Source: Desulfomonilaceae bacterium
Lineage (GTDB): Bacteria; Desulfobacterota; Desulfomonilia; Desulfomonilales; Desulfomonilaceae
Length of the DNA stretch: 34,995 nucleotides
Assembly: GCA_031082285.1 (NCBI GenBank)
Contig: JAVHLK010000015.1
Span: forward strand, 1 to 34,995
Reading direction: 5' to 3'
Under the pieces are notes generated by a model. The model saw nothing but the letters and a program-made list of their open reading frames with translations, ran no database searches and was not told where the DNA came from. Below are positions 18,083 to 26,296 of the stretch, piece by piece. Each line of letters opens with the position of its first letter. Within the stretch, counting starts at the first letter, position 1. Both the position numbers and the translations under genes were made by a program.

Positions 18083-18900
18083 CCGGGTGTGCGGTACGCA
18101 AGAACGATCGGCACGGCCCACGGCCTGGGCCCGAACGAGAAAAGCACGTGATGCCGGCACATGTCGCGGGCATGGGCGGCACGCCGAAACTCCGGTTCTT
18201 TCCGAAGTCTCATCCAATGCGAGACCTGGGATATTCACTGAGACGTCACTTTGTCGATCAGTTCCACTTCCGTCACGTGGCCGATCTCACACCGGGCGCG
18301 CTGGTGCTGGACCTGGGCGGCAACCGCATTGCCAAGCGAGGACTGTTCGACATAGAGCACTACGGGCTTCAGGTCGTCTACGCGAATCTCTCCACGGCCA
18401 AGCAGCCCCATGTTCAGATGGATGCAGCCGCATTGCCCTTTGGTGAAGGTCGATTTCACGCGGTCATTTGCTCGGAATTGCTGGAACACGTTCCCGATCC
18501 CGTGGCGGTCCAGTCTGAAATTTACCGTGTGTTGCGGCCTCAGGGGATCGCGCTCATGTGTGTTCCCTTCCTGAACAAGATCCATGGCGATCCGTACGAT
18601 TACGGCAGATACACGGAGTTCTTCTGGTCAAATCACCTGGAACGAATCGGATTTCGAGACATTGAGATCGAGAGGCACGGGAGCTTCTGGAGCGTCCTGG
18701 TTGATATGCTTCGTGATCTGGCCTGTACGATGCTCGGCCGCAGAGGATGGGGACTGGTGTCGTTGATCCGACTCGTCTCGTTCATGCTGTTCGTTGCAAA
18801 GATCAAAGCGCTCAAATGGGACGGATCGACTGACTCGAAACGCTCCCTTGTGCCGGAGGGATATACGACCGGATTCGGTATCACGGCGGTTAAGGCATGA
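18079..18900 (+). CDS. Class I SAM-dependent methyltransferase in glycan locus
   Basis: A 273-residue Methyltransf_11-like protein. Motif I reads LVLDLGGNR (about residues 75-83), an unusual version without the classic GxGxG. Later motifs are clearer: AAALPFGEGRFHAVICSELLEHV, then VQSEIYRVLRPQGIALMCVPF. The region ~205-235 is hydrophobic (ACTMLGRRGWGLVSLIRLVSF), which could hold it at the membrane. It sits between glycosyltransferase genes with four-base ATGA overlaps on both sides, so it most likely modifies the growing or finished glycan, possibly as the terminal cap recognised by the Wzt-type domain. That role is inferred from context. Confidence 0.8.
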   Translation: MTGCAVRKNDRHGPRPGPEREKHVMPAHVAGMGGTPKLRFFPKSHPMRDLGYSLRRHFVDQFHFRHVADLTPGALVLDLGGNRIAKRGLFDIEHYGLQVVYANLSTAKQPHVQMDAAALPFGEGRFHAVICSELLEHVPDPVAVQSEIYRVLRPQGIALMCVPFLNKIHGDPYDYGRYTEFFWSNHLERIGFRDIEIERHGSFWSVLVDMLRDLACTMLGRRGWGLVSLIRLVSFMLFVAKIKALKWDGSTDSKRSLVPEGYTTGFGITAVKA

Positions 18901-20915
18901 GCAAACCAAGAGTTTTCCTGACCGGCGGCGATGGGATCGGTTGGGCCGTCGATGAAGACCTGAGGCTCACGGAGCAGGCGCTGGAAGGTACTGTGGATCT
19001 TACGGATCTTCAGGATTGTCGAATCGTCCACTCCGTGTGGTGGGAAGGTCTGATGGTGCTTCCGCACGATTCGCTCGCCGGCAAAAGGATTATCTGCCAT
19101 GTTCCCGGAGAGCCCTTCCGGTACTTCTCGGTGCCGGCACATCGCCACGCGCGTGCCATGGTGGGGAAATGGGTAACGCGAACCGGTCAGGCGGCGCGTC
19201 AGCTCCAAGGATTCGGCATCGCTTGCGCGCAGATCCCGTACCTGATCGATGTGAACACGTTCAAACCCCTCGATGAAACCGATCGACGTCTTTTGGAACT
19301 GCGAGGGCGTCTCAATCTCCCCGCGGACACGTACTTGATCGGAAGTTTCCAGCGAGACACGGAAGGCTCGGATCTGGTCAGCCCCAAGCTCGCCAAAGGC
19401 CCCGACGTGCTGCTGGAGATCCTCGTGGGTTTGCGGCGCCGCAACGTCAATTTCCACGCGATCCTTGCAGGACCGCGGCGACACTGGCTGCGGAGAAGGC
19501 TCGATGAAGAGCAAATCCCGTTCACATACGTCGGCACGCCCGCCGACGGCGACGATCTCCATATGAACTCTCTGTCAAGAGCGACATTGAACGTACTCTA
19601 CAATCTTCTTGACGTGTACATCGTGTCGAGTCGCTCCGAGGGAGGTCCGCATGCCTTCCTGGAAGCCTCGGCCTCCAGGTGCAAAGTGATCGGCACGCCG
19701 GTCGGAATGGCCCACGATGTCTTGGACGAAGGGTGCATCTTCCGGTCCGTCCCCGAGGCGATCCGGATTATCGAACGGGACGCGGCGGACGATGCATTGG
19801 TCCGGACCCGAGAACGGAACTTACGGAAAGTGTACGAGAACCACCGGCCGGAGACGGCAAAGGCGTTGTTCGAGAAGCTCTATGCCGATGTGGACTCCGT
19901 GCCGGTATTCTGCGGCCGGCATAAGCGGAAGATCACGGGAAGGGGAAAGAGGGGGCAAGTCGGCCACCGGGACAATGACGAGCGTACGAGAGGAACGTCG
20001 GGTCTCACCGTCGGCCTGTGGCACAGCTTTTTCAAACCGCCGTACGGAGGCGGTAATCAATTCATGATGGCGCTGCGCAAAGGCTTGTCGGGGTTCGGAG
20101 TCACGGTGAGAGAGAACGAGCTCGAGCAGCGAATCGACGCATACGTACTCAATTCAATCCATTTCGACGTGGACCGGTTCTTGGCGTTCAGCCTGGAACA
20201 CGGACTCAACGTCGTTCATCGGATCGACGGCCCGATCCACCTTATCAGGGGCTTTGACCGTGAGAAGGACGAGCTTTGCTTCGATCTGAACTCCCGATTC
20301 GCGTCCGCGACGGTGCTCCAGTCGGCCTGGACCTATCAGCGCATCGTAGAGATGGGATACAACCCGGTCAATCCGGTTATTATCCACAACGCGGCGGACC
20401 CCGACATCTTTCACTCCAACGGGCGTGCGCCATTCGACCGCAATCGGCGAACCCGTCTGATATCGACCAGTTGGTCGAACAATCCGAGAAAGGGCGGCCC
20501 CACGTACAAGTGGATCGAAGAGCATCTCGACTGGGACAGGTTCGAGTACACGTTCGTGGGAAACTCGTCGGAAGCGTTTGACCGGATTCGGCACATTCCC
20601 CCCGTGCCGTCGCGGGAACTGGCGGATCTGCTCCGATCGCACGACGTGTACATCACCGCCGGCCGCAATGACCCGTGCTCGAACGCGCTGATCGAAGCCC
20701 TCGCCTGTGGACTGCCGGCCCTGTTCCTCAACGACGGAGGCCACCCGGAACTCGTCGGCATGGGGGGGCTTCCCTTCACGTGCCGTGAGGAGATCCCGGC
20801 TCGGCTTGACGAGATCGTGGACAACTACGAGTCTTTTCAGCGGCTGATAGCGGTTCCCAAACTCGAGGACGTCGCGGAGAAATACCTCGCACTGATTAGA
20901 GAGGTGATCCAATGA
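18897..20915 (+). CDS. Double-domain GT4/GT-B glycosyltransferase
   Basis: A 672-residue protein made of two glycosyltransferase units. Unit 1 (about 1-345) ends in a family-4 donor site, SSRSEGGPHAFLEAS, with the EX7E pair Glu248/Glu256. A basic hydrophilic linker (~345-368) follows. Unit 2 (about 370-672) begins with GLWHSFFKPPYGGGNQF, a typical GT4 N-terminal Gly-rich loop, and ends in NDPCSNALIEALACGLP, where the first Glu of the pair is Asp592 and the second is Glu600. The protein could add two sugars in succession, or one unit may be structural. It starts with an ATGA overlap with the methyltransferase stop and ends with another overlap with the next glycosyltransferase. Confidence 0.85.
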   Translation: MSKPRVFLTGGDGIGWAVDEDLRLTEQALEGTVDLTDLQDCRIVHSVWWEGLMVLPHDSLAGKRIICHVPGEPFRYFSVPAHRHARAMVGKWVTRTGQAARQLQGFGIACAQIPYLIDVNTFKPLDETDRRLLELRGRLNLPADTYLIGSFQRDTEGSDLVSPKLAKGPDVLLEILVGLRRRNVNFHAILAGPRRHWLRRRLDEEQIPFTYVGTPADGDDLHMNSLSRATLNVLYNLLDVYIVSSRSEGGPHAFLEASASRCKVIGTPVGMAHDVLDEGCIFRSVPEAIRIIERDAADDALVRTRERNLRKVYENHRPETAKALFEKLYADVDSVPVFCGRHKRKITGRGKRGQVGHRDNDERTRGTSGLTVGLWHSFFKPPYGGGNQFMMALRKGLSGFGVTVRENELEQRIDAYVLNSIHFDVDRFLAFSLEHGLNVVHRIDGPIHLIRGFDREKDELCFDLNSRFASATVLQSAWTYQRIVEMGYNPVNPVIIHNAADPDIFHSNGRAPFDRNRRTRLISTSWSNNPRKGGPTYKWIEEHLDWDRFEYTFVGNSSEAFDRIRHIPPVPSRELADLLRSHDVYITAGRNDPCSNALIEALACGLPALFLNDGGHPELVGMGGLPFTCREEIPARLDEIVDNYESFQRLIAVPKLEDVAEKYLALIREVIQ

Positions 20916-22027
20916 CCGGGCGCCTCGTTCTGTTCTTTACTCGAGGAGTGTCTCTCCGCACGTGGAGCATGGTGGGGATGCTCCACAGGGAAACGGCCTT
21001 ATACAAGCGGATGATCCAACGCGGGTTGGAGGTGGGCTTCGTCACCTATGGTGACGAGACGGACCTGTCATACGCGAAGGAACTGGGTGACATTCGCATC
21101 CTCTGCAACTCTGACGGGCTTCCGCTCCCTCAATACGAGGAAGAGCTTGCCGAAATCCATCGCAAAGAACTCGAACGCGCTCACGTCGTCAAGACAAACC
21201 AGACGTACGGCGCGGACATTGCGCTGCACGCGGCACGGCGATACGATAAGCCGTTGATTGCGCGGTGCGGTTACATGTGGTCGTGGACCGCCGGCATGGA
21301 ACACGGCATTGACTCGGCCGCGGCCGAACACGCGCGGCGAATGGAAGAAACGGTTTTCAGCGCTGCTCGCAGGGTTGTGGTGACCGCGGATGCAATGCGT
21401 TCGGACATCGTGGAGAGAATCCCGGGAACTGAATCAAGAATCAGGGTCATTCCCAATTACGTGGACACCGATCAGTTCCGGCCGATCGGCATTCCGCGCG
21501 ACTCGAACACCGCGGTGTTTGTCGGACGATTGTCTTCGGAAAAGAACCTTGCACCCCTCCTTGAAGCGACCCTATCGTTGGGCATGAGCCTGGTCGTCAT
21601 CGGCGAGGGTAGGCTCCGGCCGCAACTTCAGGAGATGTATCCCGACGCGGACGGCCGCGTACGATGGGAAGGGAATGTTCCGAATCACAGGCTCCCGCAC
21701 TACCTCAATGACGCGACGGTCTTTGTTCTTCCCTCACTGTACGAAGGACATCCCAAGGTGCTCATCGAGGCCATGGCGTGTGGCCTGCCGGTGCTGGGAG
21801 CCGACTCGCCGGGAATCAGAGACGTCATCGAGCACGAGGTCAACGGCTATCTGTGCAGTCCCGATGCAAAGGGCATTCGCCATGCGCTGGAGCAACTCTT
21901 GAAGAATCCCTCCCTCCGAGCCAAGATCGGCTGCAACGCCAGGAAGTTTGCCGCGGAAAATTATTCGCTGGACCGGGTACTCGAAATGGAACTGGCGCTG
22001 CTGAAAGAGGTCGTTGTCGGCACGTGA
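20912..22027 (+). CDS. GT4-family glycosyltransferase
   Basis: A 371-residue GT-B fold glycosyltransferase of family 4. Motifs: IPNYVDTDQFRPIG in the interdomain region, VFVGRLSSEKNLAPLLEA at the start of the C-terminal Rossmann domain (Arg and Lys bind the nucleotide-sugar phosphates), and LYEGHPKVLIEAMACGLPVLG with Glu278/Glu286 as the EX7E pair. Length and order are normal. There is no signal peptide or membrane span, so it is cytoplasmic. Its ATG overlaps the previous stop by four bases, and its own stop overlaps the next ATG by one base, giving an unbroken coupled run. Confidence 0.92.
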   Translation: MTGRLVLFFTRGVSLRTWSMVGMLHRETALYKRMIQRGLEVGFVTYGDETDLSYAKELGDIRILCNSDGLPLPQYEEELAEIHRKELERAHVVKTNQTYGADIALHAARRYDKPLIARCGYMWSWTAGMEHGIDSAAAEHARRMEETVFSAARRVVVTADAMRSDIVERIPGTESRIRVIPNYVDTDQFRPIGIPRDSNTAVFVGRLSSEKNLAPLLEATLSLGMSLVVIGEGRLRPQLQEMYPDADGRVRWEGNVPNHRLPHYLNDATVFVLPSLYEGHPKVLIEAMACGLPVLGADSPGIRDVIEHEVNGYLCSPDAKGIRHALEQLLKNPSLRAKIGCNARKFAAENYSLDRVLEMELALLKEVVVGT

Positions 22028-23025
22028 TGCGAACCCCGAGAGTTACCGTTCTCATGTCCGTTTTCAACGGCCCCGCGTGCTTGGCCGACGCGGTGGGGAG
22101 CATTCTCGGCCAGGATTTTACGGATTTTGAGTTTCTCATCATCGACGACGGGTCCACGTACACGTTTGACGACGTCATAGACTTTTTCAACGACGATCGT
22201 ATCGTGGTGATCCGTCAAGAAAATATGGGCTTGACGCGATCGTTGAACAAGGGTCTGCTCCTTGCCCGGGGAGCATATGTCGCGAGAATGGATTCCGACG
22301 ACATCTCGGCGCCGGGAAGACTGTCCGCACAAGTCGGCAGACTGGATGCGCATGACCGTCTCGATCTCGTGGGATGCTTCTTCAATGTAATAGACGGACG
22401 GGGAACGGTCGTTGAGAGGAGGAGGCCTTTCGTTGATCCCATATACCGGCTGTGGAGACTTCAATTCCACAACAACTACGGCCACGGGTCGGTCATGATG
22501 CGTAAGGAGTCGGTCATTGATGTGGGGATGTACGACGAATCCTTTCGATATGCCCAGGATTTCGATCTCTGGTCGCGCTTGTCACGGAAAGACAACACCG
22601 AGATTATCCCGGACGCTCTGTATTCATATCGAATGGTGAACAGTTCCGAGCAATCGTCGGTCCGCAACTATGACCATCAACTGGCCAACGCCGTCGTCAT
22701 CAGTAATCGGAGTTTGAAAGCCTGCAACCCGAACCTGAGCGATTCGGACTGCAGTGAGGTTCGGGCGCTTTACTGGGAGTTTGAATTTGCCGGCGTGTCC
22801 GCCGAGGGCCTTTCTCGGCTGCCTGCCACGCTGTACGGTTTCTGTGAGCGGTACGGCATCCGAAGCGCGGAGTGGACCGACCTGCTCGAACGGGTCGACC
22901 GGGACGCGCGTGAAGGGATGGTTCGATCTGAACGCATTTCGGAGGTCGATCGTGCCAAGCTGAGAAGTCGGCTCGTGAAGTTACGGGCCGGTGCGGCCGA
23001 CACGTCGCATGAGGAACAGGCATGA
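22027..23025 (+). CDS. GT2-family glycosyltransferase
   Basis: A 332-residue GT-A fold enzyme. The N-terminus TPRVTVLMSVFNGPACLADAV is the classic GT2 opening. IIDDGS (Asp40, Asp41) binds the nucleotide, MDSDD (residues 88-92) is the DxD metal site, and FRYAQDFDLWSRLS carries the QDxDLW acceptor-side motif with the likely catalytic base. The C-terminal ~110 residues are helical and charged. ATG 22027 overlaps the preceding stop (TGATG). The same frame is open back to 21778 inside the upstream gene, but those residues do not resemble the family. It is the last gene of the coupled run; a 195-base gap follows. Confidence 0.92.
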   Translation: MRTPRVTVLMSVFNGPACLADAVGSILGQDFTDFEFLIIDDGSTYTFDDVIDFFNDDRIVVIRQENMGLTRSLNKGLLLARGAYVARMDSDDISAPGRLSAQVGRLDAHDRLDLVGCFFNVIDGRGTVVERRRPFVDPIYRLWRLQFHNNYGHGSVMMRKESVIDVGMYDESFRYAQDFDLWSRLSRKDNTEIIPDALYSYRMVNSSEQSSVRNYDHQLANAVVISNRSLKACNPNLSDSDCSEVRALYWEFEFAGVSAEGLSRLPATLYGFCERYGIRSAEWTDLLERVDRDAREGMVRSERISEVDRAKLRSRLVKLRAGAADTSHEEQA

Positions 23026-23220
23026 ACGCGGATCGTTTTTGATTGAATTCCGGCCGGCCCGCTTCTATCATAATCCCAAGTGATTCTGTTGGGAATGGAG
23101 GGCGGCCTTGTCTTTCGAATGGTACTTTGGTACATGACGCCCGACATACAATGACCGAACAAACGGTACCGCGCCCCATTGCGGCAATTCTGCGGAACTG
23201 ATACGTCAAGGGGAGGTTTC

Positions 23221-24252
23221 ATGAAGGGTCGGGGCTTGATACGGAAGCTGAGTTCGTTTCTGAGCGGCATGATTCCGTCGGCAAAGAAAGAAGAAGTCCA
23301 GGCTCTGAAGAAGGAATTGGAGGTCCTGCAAAGTGAACTGGACCGGTTGCGACACAATCACCTGACAACGGTGCAGCAAGAGTTGGACATTCTTCGCAAT
23401 GAGATTCAGGAGAACATTGCCGCCATTCACAGACTGGAAATTCTGACGCTGAGCAGCAGAATCGAACTGCTCAACAATTTCGGGAGGTCTCTCCCGACCA
23501 CCTTTCCCGGGAGTACGAAGAAATCCTTTAAACCGGAAGGGTTCACCTTCGGGATCATCACCAACGGCAAGCGAAAAGAAAAAATGGTCCGATTGGTGTC
23601 TTCCATACGATCTCAGCGATTGGATCGACACCGTACAGAGATCCTCATCGCGGGGAGCGTGGGCGAGATAGAGGATTTGATCGACGTCAGAAGGTTCTCC
23701 ATGCAGACCGAAGCGGAAGAGGGCAGGCTGGGCGCGATGCGCAACGTGCTTGCCGGAGAGGCTCGATTCAACAAGTTCGTGTGCCTGGATGACGACTTCC
23801 TCCTCCATCCGAAGTGGGCGGAAGCGGTAGAAGAGATTCAGGACGATTTTGACATAGCCACGGGAATCATTGTGAATCCCGACCTGTCACGGTATTGCGA
23901 CTGGGTCAACATGATCGAGAATTACACGTTCCTTCGCGCGTATCACGAGACCTTCGACAAATGCCAATACGTCACGGGAGGATACGGGATCTATAAGGAT
24001 TTCATCTTCACCGAGCACTCGTGGAACGATGCGTTGAGGTTCTACGAGGGCGAAGACGTCTCCTTTTCAAGAAGACTATTTGATTCAGGTTATCAACTCA
24101 GGTTCATTCCCAAGGCCATCGTCATGCACGACGACGAACGCTACCGACAGAAGGGCTATGGAGTGATCCGCCTGAAATCGGCCGAAGAGTATTGCAAGGA
24201 ACCCGAATTCGCCCTGAAAATGGAAAAACTCTGTCCAAGGACCATGTCCTGA
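23221..24252 (+). CDS. GT-A glycosyltransferase with N-terminal coiled coil
   Basis: A 343-residue protein. Residues ~18-80 form a strongly predicted coiled coil (repeated VQALKKELEVLQSELDRL-type heptads). After a short linker, residues ~105-343 resemble a GT-A glycosyltransferase: FGIITNGKRKEKMVRLVSSI at the start, a metal-binding VCLDDDF (Asp190-192), VTGGYGIYKDF, and EGEDVSFSRRLFDSG, the ED-type motif of GT2 enzymes. ATG 23221 has an excellent GGGGAGG just upstream, so the gene is translated independently of the run ending at 23025. The coiled coil may set oligomeric state or act as a spacer in glycan chain-length control, as coiled coils do in WbdD-type systems; that is speculation. It closes the glycan locus. 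Confidence 0.75.
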   Translation: MKGRGLIRKLSSFLSGMIPSAKKEEVQALKKELEVLQSELDRLRHNHLTTVQQELDILRNEIQENIAAIHRLEILTLSSRIELLNNFGRSLPTTFPGSTKKSFKPEGFTFGIITNGKRKEKMVRLVSSIRSQRLDRHRTEILIAGSVGEIEDLIDVRRFSMQTEAEEGRLGAMRNVLAGEARFNKFVCLDDDFLLHPKWAEAVEEIQDDFDIATGIIVNPDLSRYCDWVNMIENYTFLRAYHETFDKCQYVTGGYGIYKDFIFTEHSWNDALRFYEGEDVSFSRRLFDSGYQLRFIPKAIVMHDDERYRQKGYGVIRLKSAEEYCKEPEFALKMEKLCPRTMS

Positions 24253-24367
24253 AATGAAGCCCTTTAGAAACGGAAGTCGGCGAGATATCCACGGGCATCC
24301 GTTCACTTACGCGTGGAGCGCGGACGCTGCCGAAAATGTCGGTGGGGGTCTCGTGCCGAACGCGCGA

Positions 24368-24430
24368 CGAAGCAATCTCGGCCATGGGGAGACGAGATTG
24401 CCCTTTGGTTCCGCTCCTCGTAACGACATG
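24368..24430. repeat. Second copy of the dispersed palindromic repeat
   Basis: GCAATCTCG (24372-24380) and CGAGATTGC (24393-24401) are exact inverted repeats. They are followed by GCTCCTCGTAACGACAT (24413-24429), which matches the GCTCCTCGCAAAGACAT of the element at 16960-17047. It lies in the 297-base gap between the coiled-coil glycosyltransferase and the CNNM fragment. Nothing else is recognised in that gap. Confidence 0.6.
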
Positions 24431-24549
24431 CCGGCGGGATCGGTCCTCCCTTGGACAATGCAAACGTGTATCCACGTAATTCCGCAGTCTCGTCCACGAT
24501 TTTTCTCACCCGTCAATCCTATCGATCGTACTCACCCAAGGAGCCCGAC

Positions 24550-24894
24550 ATGACCTTGTTGGTCCTCGTGGTAGTTATTACGGTGTTCATCTCAGCTCAC
24601 TGTTCACTCTTCGAGTCCACCCTTTTCTCGACGCGGACCGGAACGTTGGAGGCGTGCAATTCCTCCGGGCACAAGGAGAATCTCGCCAAGAAGTTCCTGG
24701 AGATGAAGAGGAACATTGCCTTGCCGATTGCCCCCATCCTGATCCTTAACACCTTGGCCAATACCGCGGGCGCCACCTTTGCCGGTCTCTATGCCGCGGA
24801 AGCTCTTGGTCCTTCAAGAGTGCCGAGACGAGCCCCAGGGATAGCTCGTTCAGAAACAGGCCCGAATCGGAGGGAGACATGTATGTTTTCTTAG
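24550..24894 (+). pseudogene. 5' fragment of a CNNM/DUF21 (CorC-like) gene
   Basis: The first ~93 codons encode a clear CNNM/DUF21 N-terminus: a membrane span, SAHCSLFESTLFSTRTGTLE, then ILILNTLANTAGATFAGLY. This lines up with the start of the gene at 25130 without gaps. After AAEALG the similarity stops and the frame continues as unrelated sequence to a stop at 24892-24894. The remaining DUF21 spans and the CBS pair are missing, so a working transporter is not expected. GC of the homologous part is like that of the surrounding genes. The start is ATG 24550; a longer frame from 24451 runs through repeat sequence and is not credible. Confidence 0.7.
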
Positions 24895-25129
24895 GACTTA
24901 CCACAAGACCTAATTCCTCGGTCACACGTCCGTCAAACTGCCCGGTATCTCGTCAAAAGAAGATGCTCACGGGGATCTCGTCAAAGTTGCCGTGGATTGT
25001 GGCGCTCCCCACTGATGTTGTGCAAATTCTACGCACATGCGAATATGGTGAATCTCTTTTTTCCGACCCCTCTCGGTATAGTTCGAGAGTCGGTAATTAT
25101 CCGCCATCGGTTTACTTGAGGATAGCTTT

Positions 25130-26164
25130 ATGACTGCATTCATTCTTGTCGTCTTGCTGGCTCTCTTTGTTTCTGCATACTGTTCACTTTTTGAAGCGAC
25201 GCTTTATTCGACACGGAGGGGAACCTTGGAGGCGGCTAGACTAGCAGGACAGCGGCCTACTTTGGCGGAACGATTTATCAGATTGAAGGATGATGTATCC
25301 AGGCCCATAGCTGCCATATTGATATTGAATACAATAGCTCACACGGCGGGAGCTACCATGGCGGGAGTATACGGAGTCGAGGTTCTAGGACAGTCTCTAA
25401 TGCCTGCGTTCTCTATCATATTCACAGCCGTCATATTAGTCTTTACAGAAATTCTTCCCAAGACCGCCGGTGTGGTTTATTGGCGCAGTATTTGGCCTTA
25501 TACCGTGTGGCCGCTAACGACAATGATCTACGCACTGTATCCTCTTATTTGGCTGACCGAAAAGATTTCTCGCCTCATCATAACATCGGGAGACGGCAAG
25601 AAAATCACTCAAGAGGAGATCGTCGCATTCATTCGCTTAGGACAAAAGGACGGGGAAATCAGCAGAGAGGAAAGTCTCCTGCTTCACAACATCATCGATC
25701 TCGACAACAAGGCCATTAAAGATATCATGACCCCTCGGATAGTCATCTTTTCCCTGGAAGCGAGTATGACCGTCGAACAGGCGGTGCAGGCGGTCGAAGG
25801 AAAAGGTCATACGCGCATTCCCATTTACGAGAAGGAACGGGAGAACATTACGGGATACATTATCGCCCCGGATCTGTTCGCGGCCAAAACCCTGGACAAA
25901 CCGAATCAACCGATCAAGTCCCTGGCCAAACCCATATCCTTTGTCCCCGAGTCCACCAACGCGCTCTCGCTGCTTACCCGATTCCTCAAGAGTCGGAGAC
26001 ACATAGCGATCGCTGTGGACGAGTACGGCGGCGTTGCCGGACTGGTGACATTGGAGGATCTCATCGAGACCTTATTGGGAGACGAGATCGTGGATGAAAC
26101 GGATCAGGTGGTTGATTTGCAGGAGAGAGCCAGGCAAATGAGACGTCAGTTGCCTTCGTCCTGA
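25130..26164 (+). CDS. CNNM (DUF21)-CBS domain membrane protein, CorC-like
   Basis: A 344-residue protein of the CNNM/CorC family, linked in other organisms to Mg2+/Co2+ efflux or homeostasis. Residues 1-~170 form the DUF21 membrane domain (MTAFILVVLLALFVSAYCSLFEA, LNTIAHTAGATMAG, FTEILPKTAG). Residues ~195-325 are a paired CBS module with IMTPRIVIFSLE, RIPIYEKERENITGYI and the second-repeat signature AIAVDEYGGVAGLVTLEDLIE. The C-terminal CorC/HlyC domain found in longer members is absent. ATG 25130 has GAGG 8 bases upstream. The first ~430 bases are clearly AT-richer than the last ~500, suggesting a mosaic gene. The 235 bases before it hold nothing recognised. Confidence 0.88.
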   Translation: MTAFILVVLLALFVSAYCSLFEATLYSTRRGTLEAARLAGQRPTLAERFIRLKDDVSRPIAAILILNTIAHTAGATMAGVYGVEVLGQSLMPAFSIIFTAVILVFTEILPKTAGVVYWRSIWPYTVWPLTTMIYALYPLIWLTEKISRLIITSGDGKKITQEEIVAFIRLGQKDGEISREESLLLHNIIDLDNKAIKDIMTPRIVIFSLEASMTVEQAVQAVEGKGHTRIPIYEKERENITGYIIAPDLFAAKTLDKPNQPIKSLAKPISFVPESTNALSLLTRFLKSRRHIAIAVDEYGGVAGLVTLEDLIETLLGDEIVDETDQVVDLQERARQMRRQLPSS

Positions 26165-26177
26165 TGGAATTATGAGC

Positions 26178-26224
26178 TTGACAATCCATTCGTTGGGGGT
26201 TAAAGATTAGTTTGACAAGTCTAA
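26178..26224 (+). promoter_or_regulatory. Candidate feo promoter with overlapping iron-regulator operator
   Basis: TTGACA at 26178-26183 and TAAAGA at 26201-26206 have a 17-base spacer. Immediately downstream, 26207-26224 is an interrupted palindrome, TTAG...CTAA, resembling the outer parts of DtxR/IdeR iron-box sites. This is the position expected for a metal-dependent repressor of ferrous iron uptake. The -10 match is weak, and the operator assignment is inferred from similarity and context only. Confidence 0.35.
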
Positions 26225-26296
26225 CATTGATAGATCTCCGTGGATGTGCCGCGTAGTTCGTGCAGGAGGTCGTGATTTTCACTTGGAGACGTTCTC

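Noticed and set aside
21778-22026. N-terminal extension of the GT2 at 22027
   Set aside because: It overlaps the GT4 gene in another frame; the classic GT2 N-terminus begins at 22027.
24879-25133. 84-codon frame between the CNNM fragment and the CNNM gene
   Set aside because: No domain, no homology recognised, and it ends inside the next gene's start; treated as non-coding.
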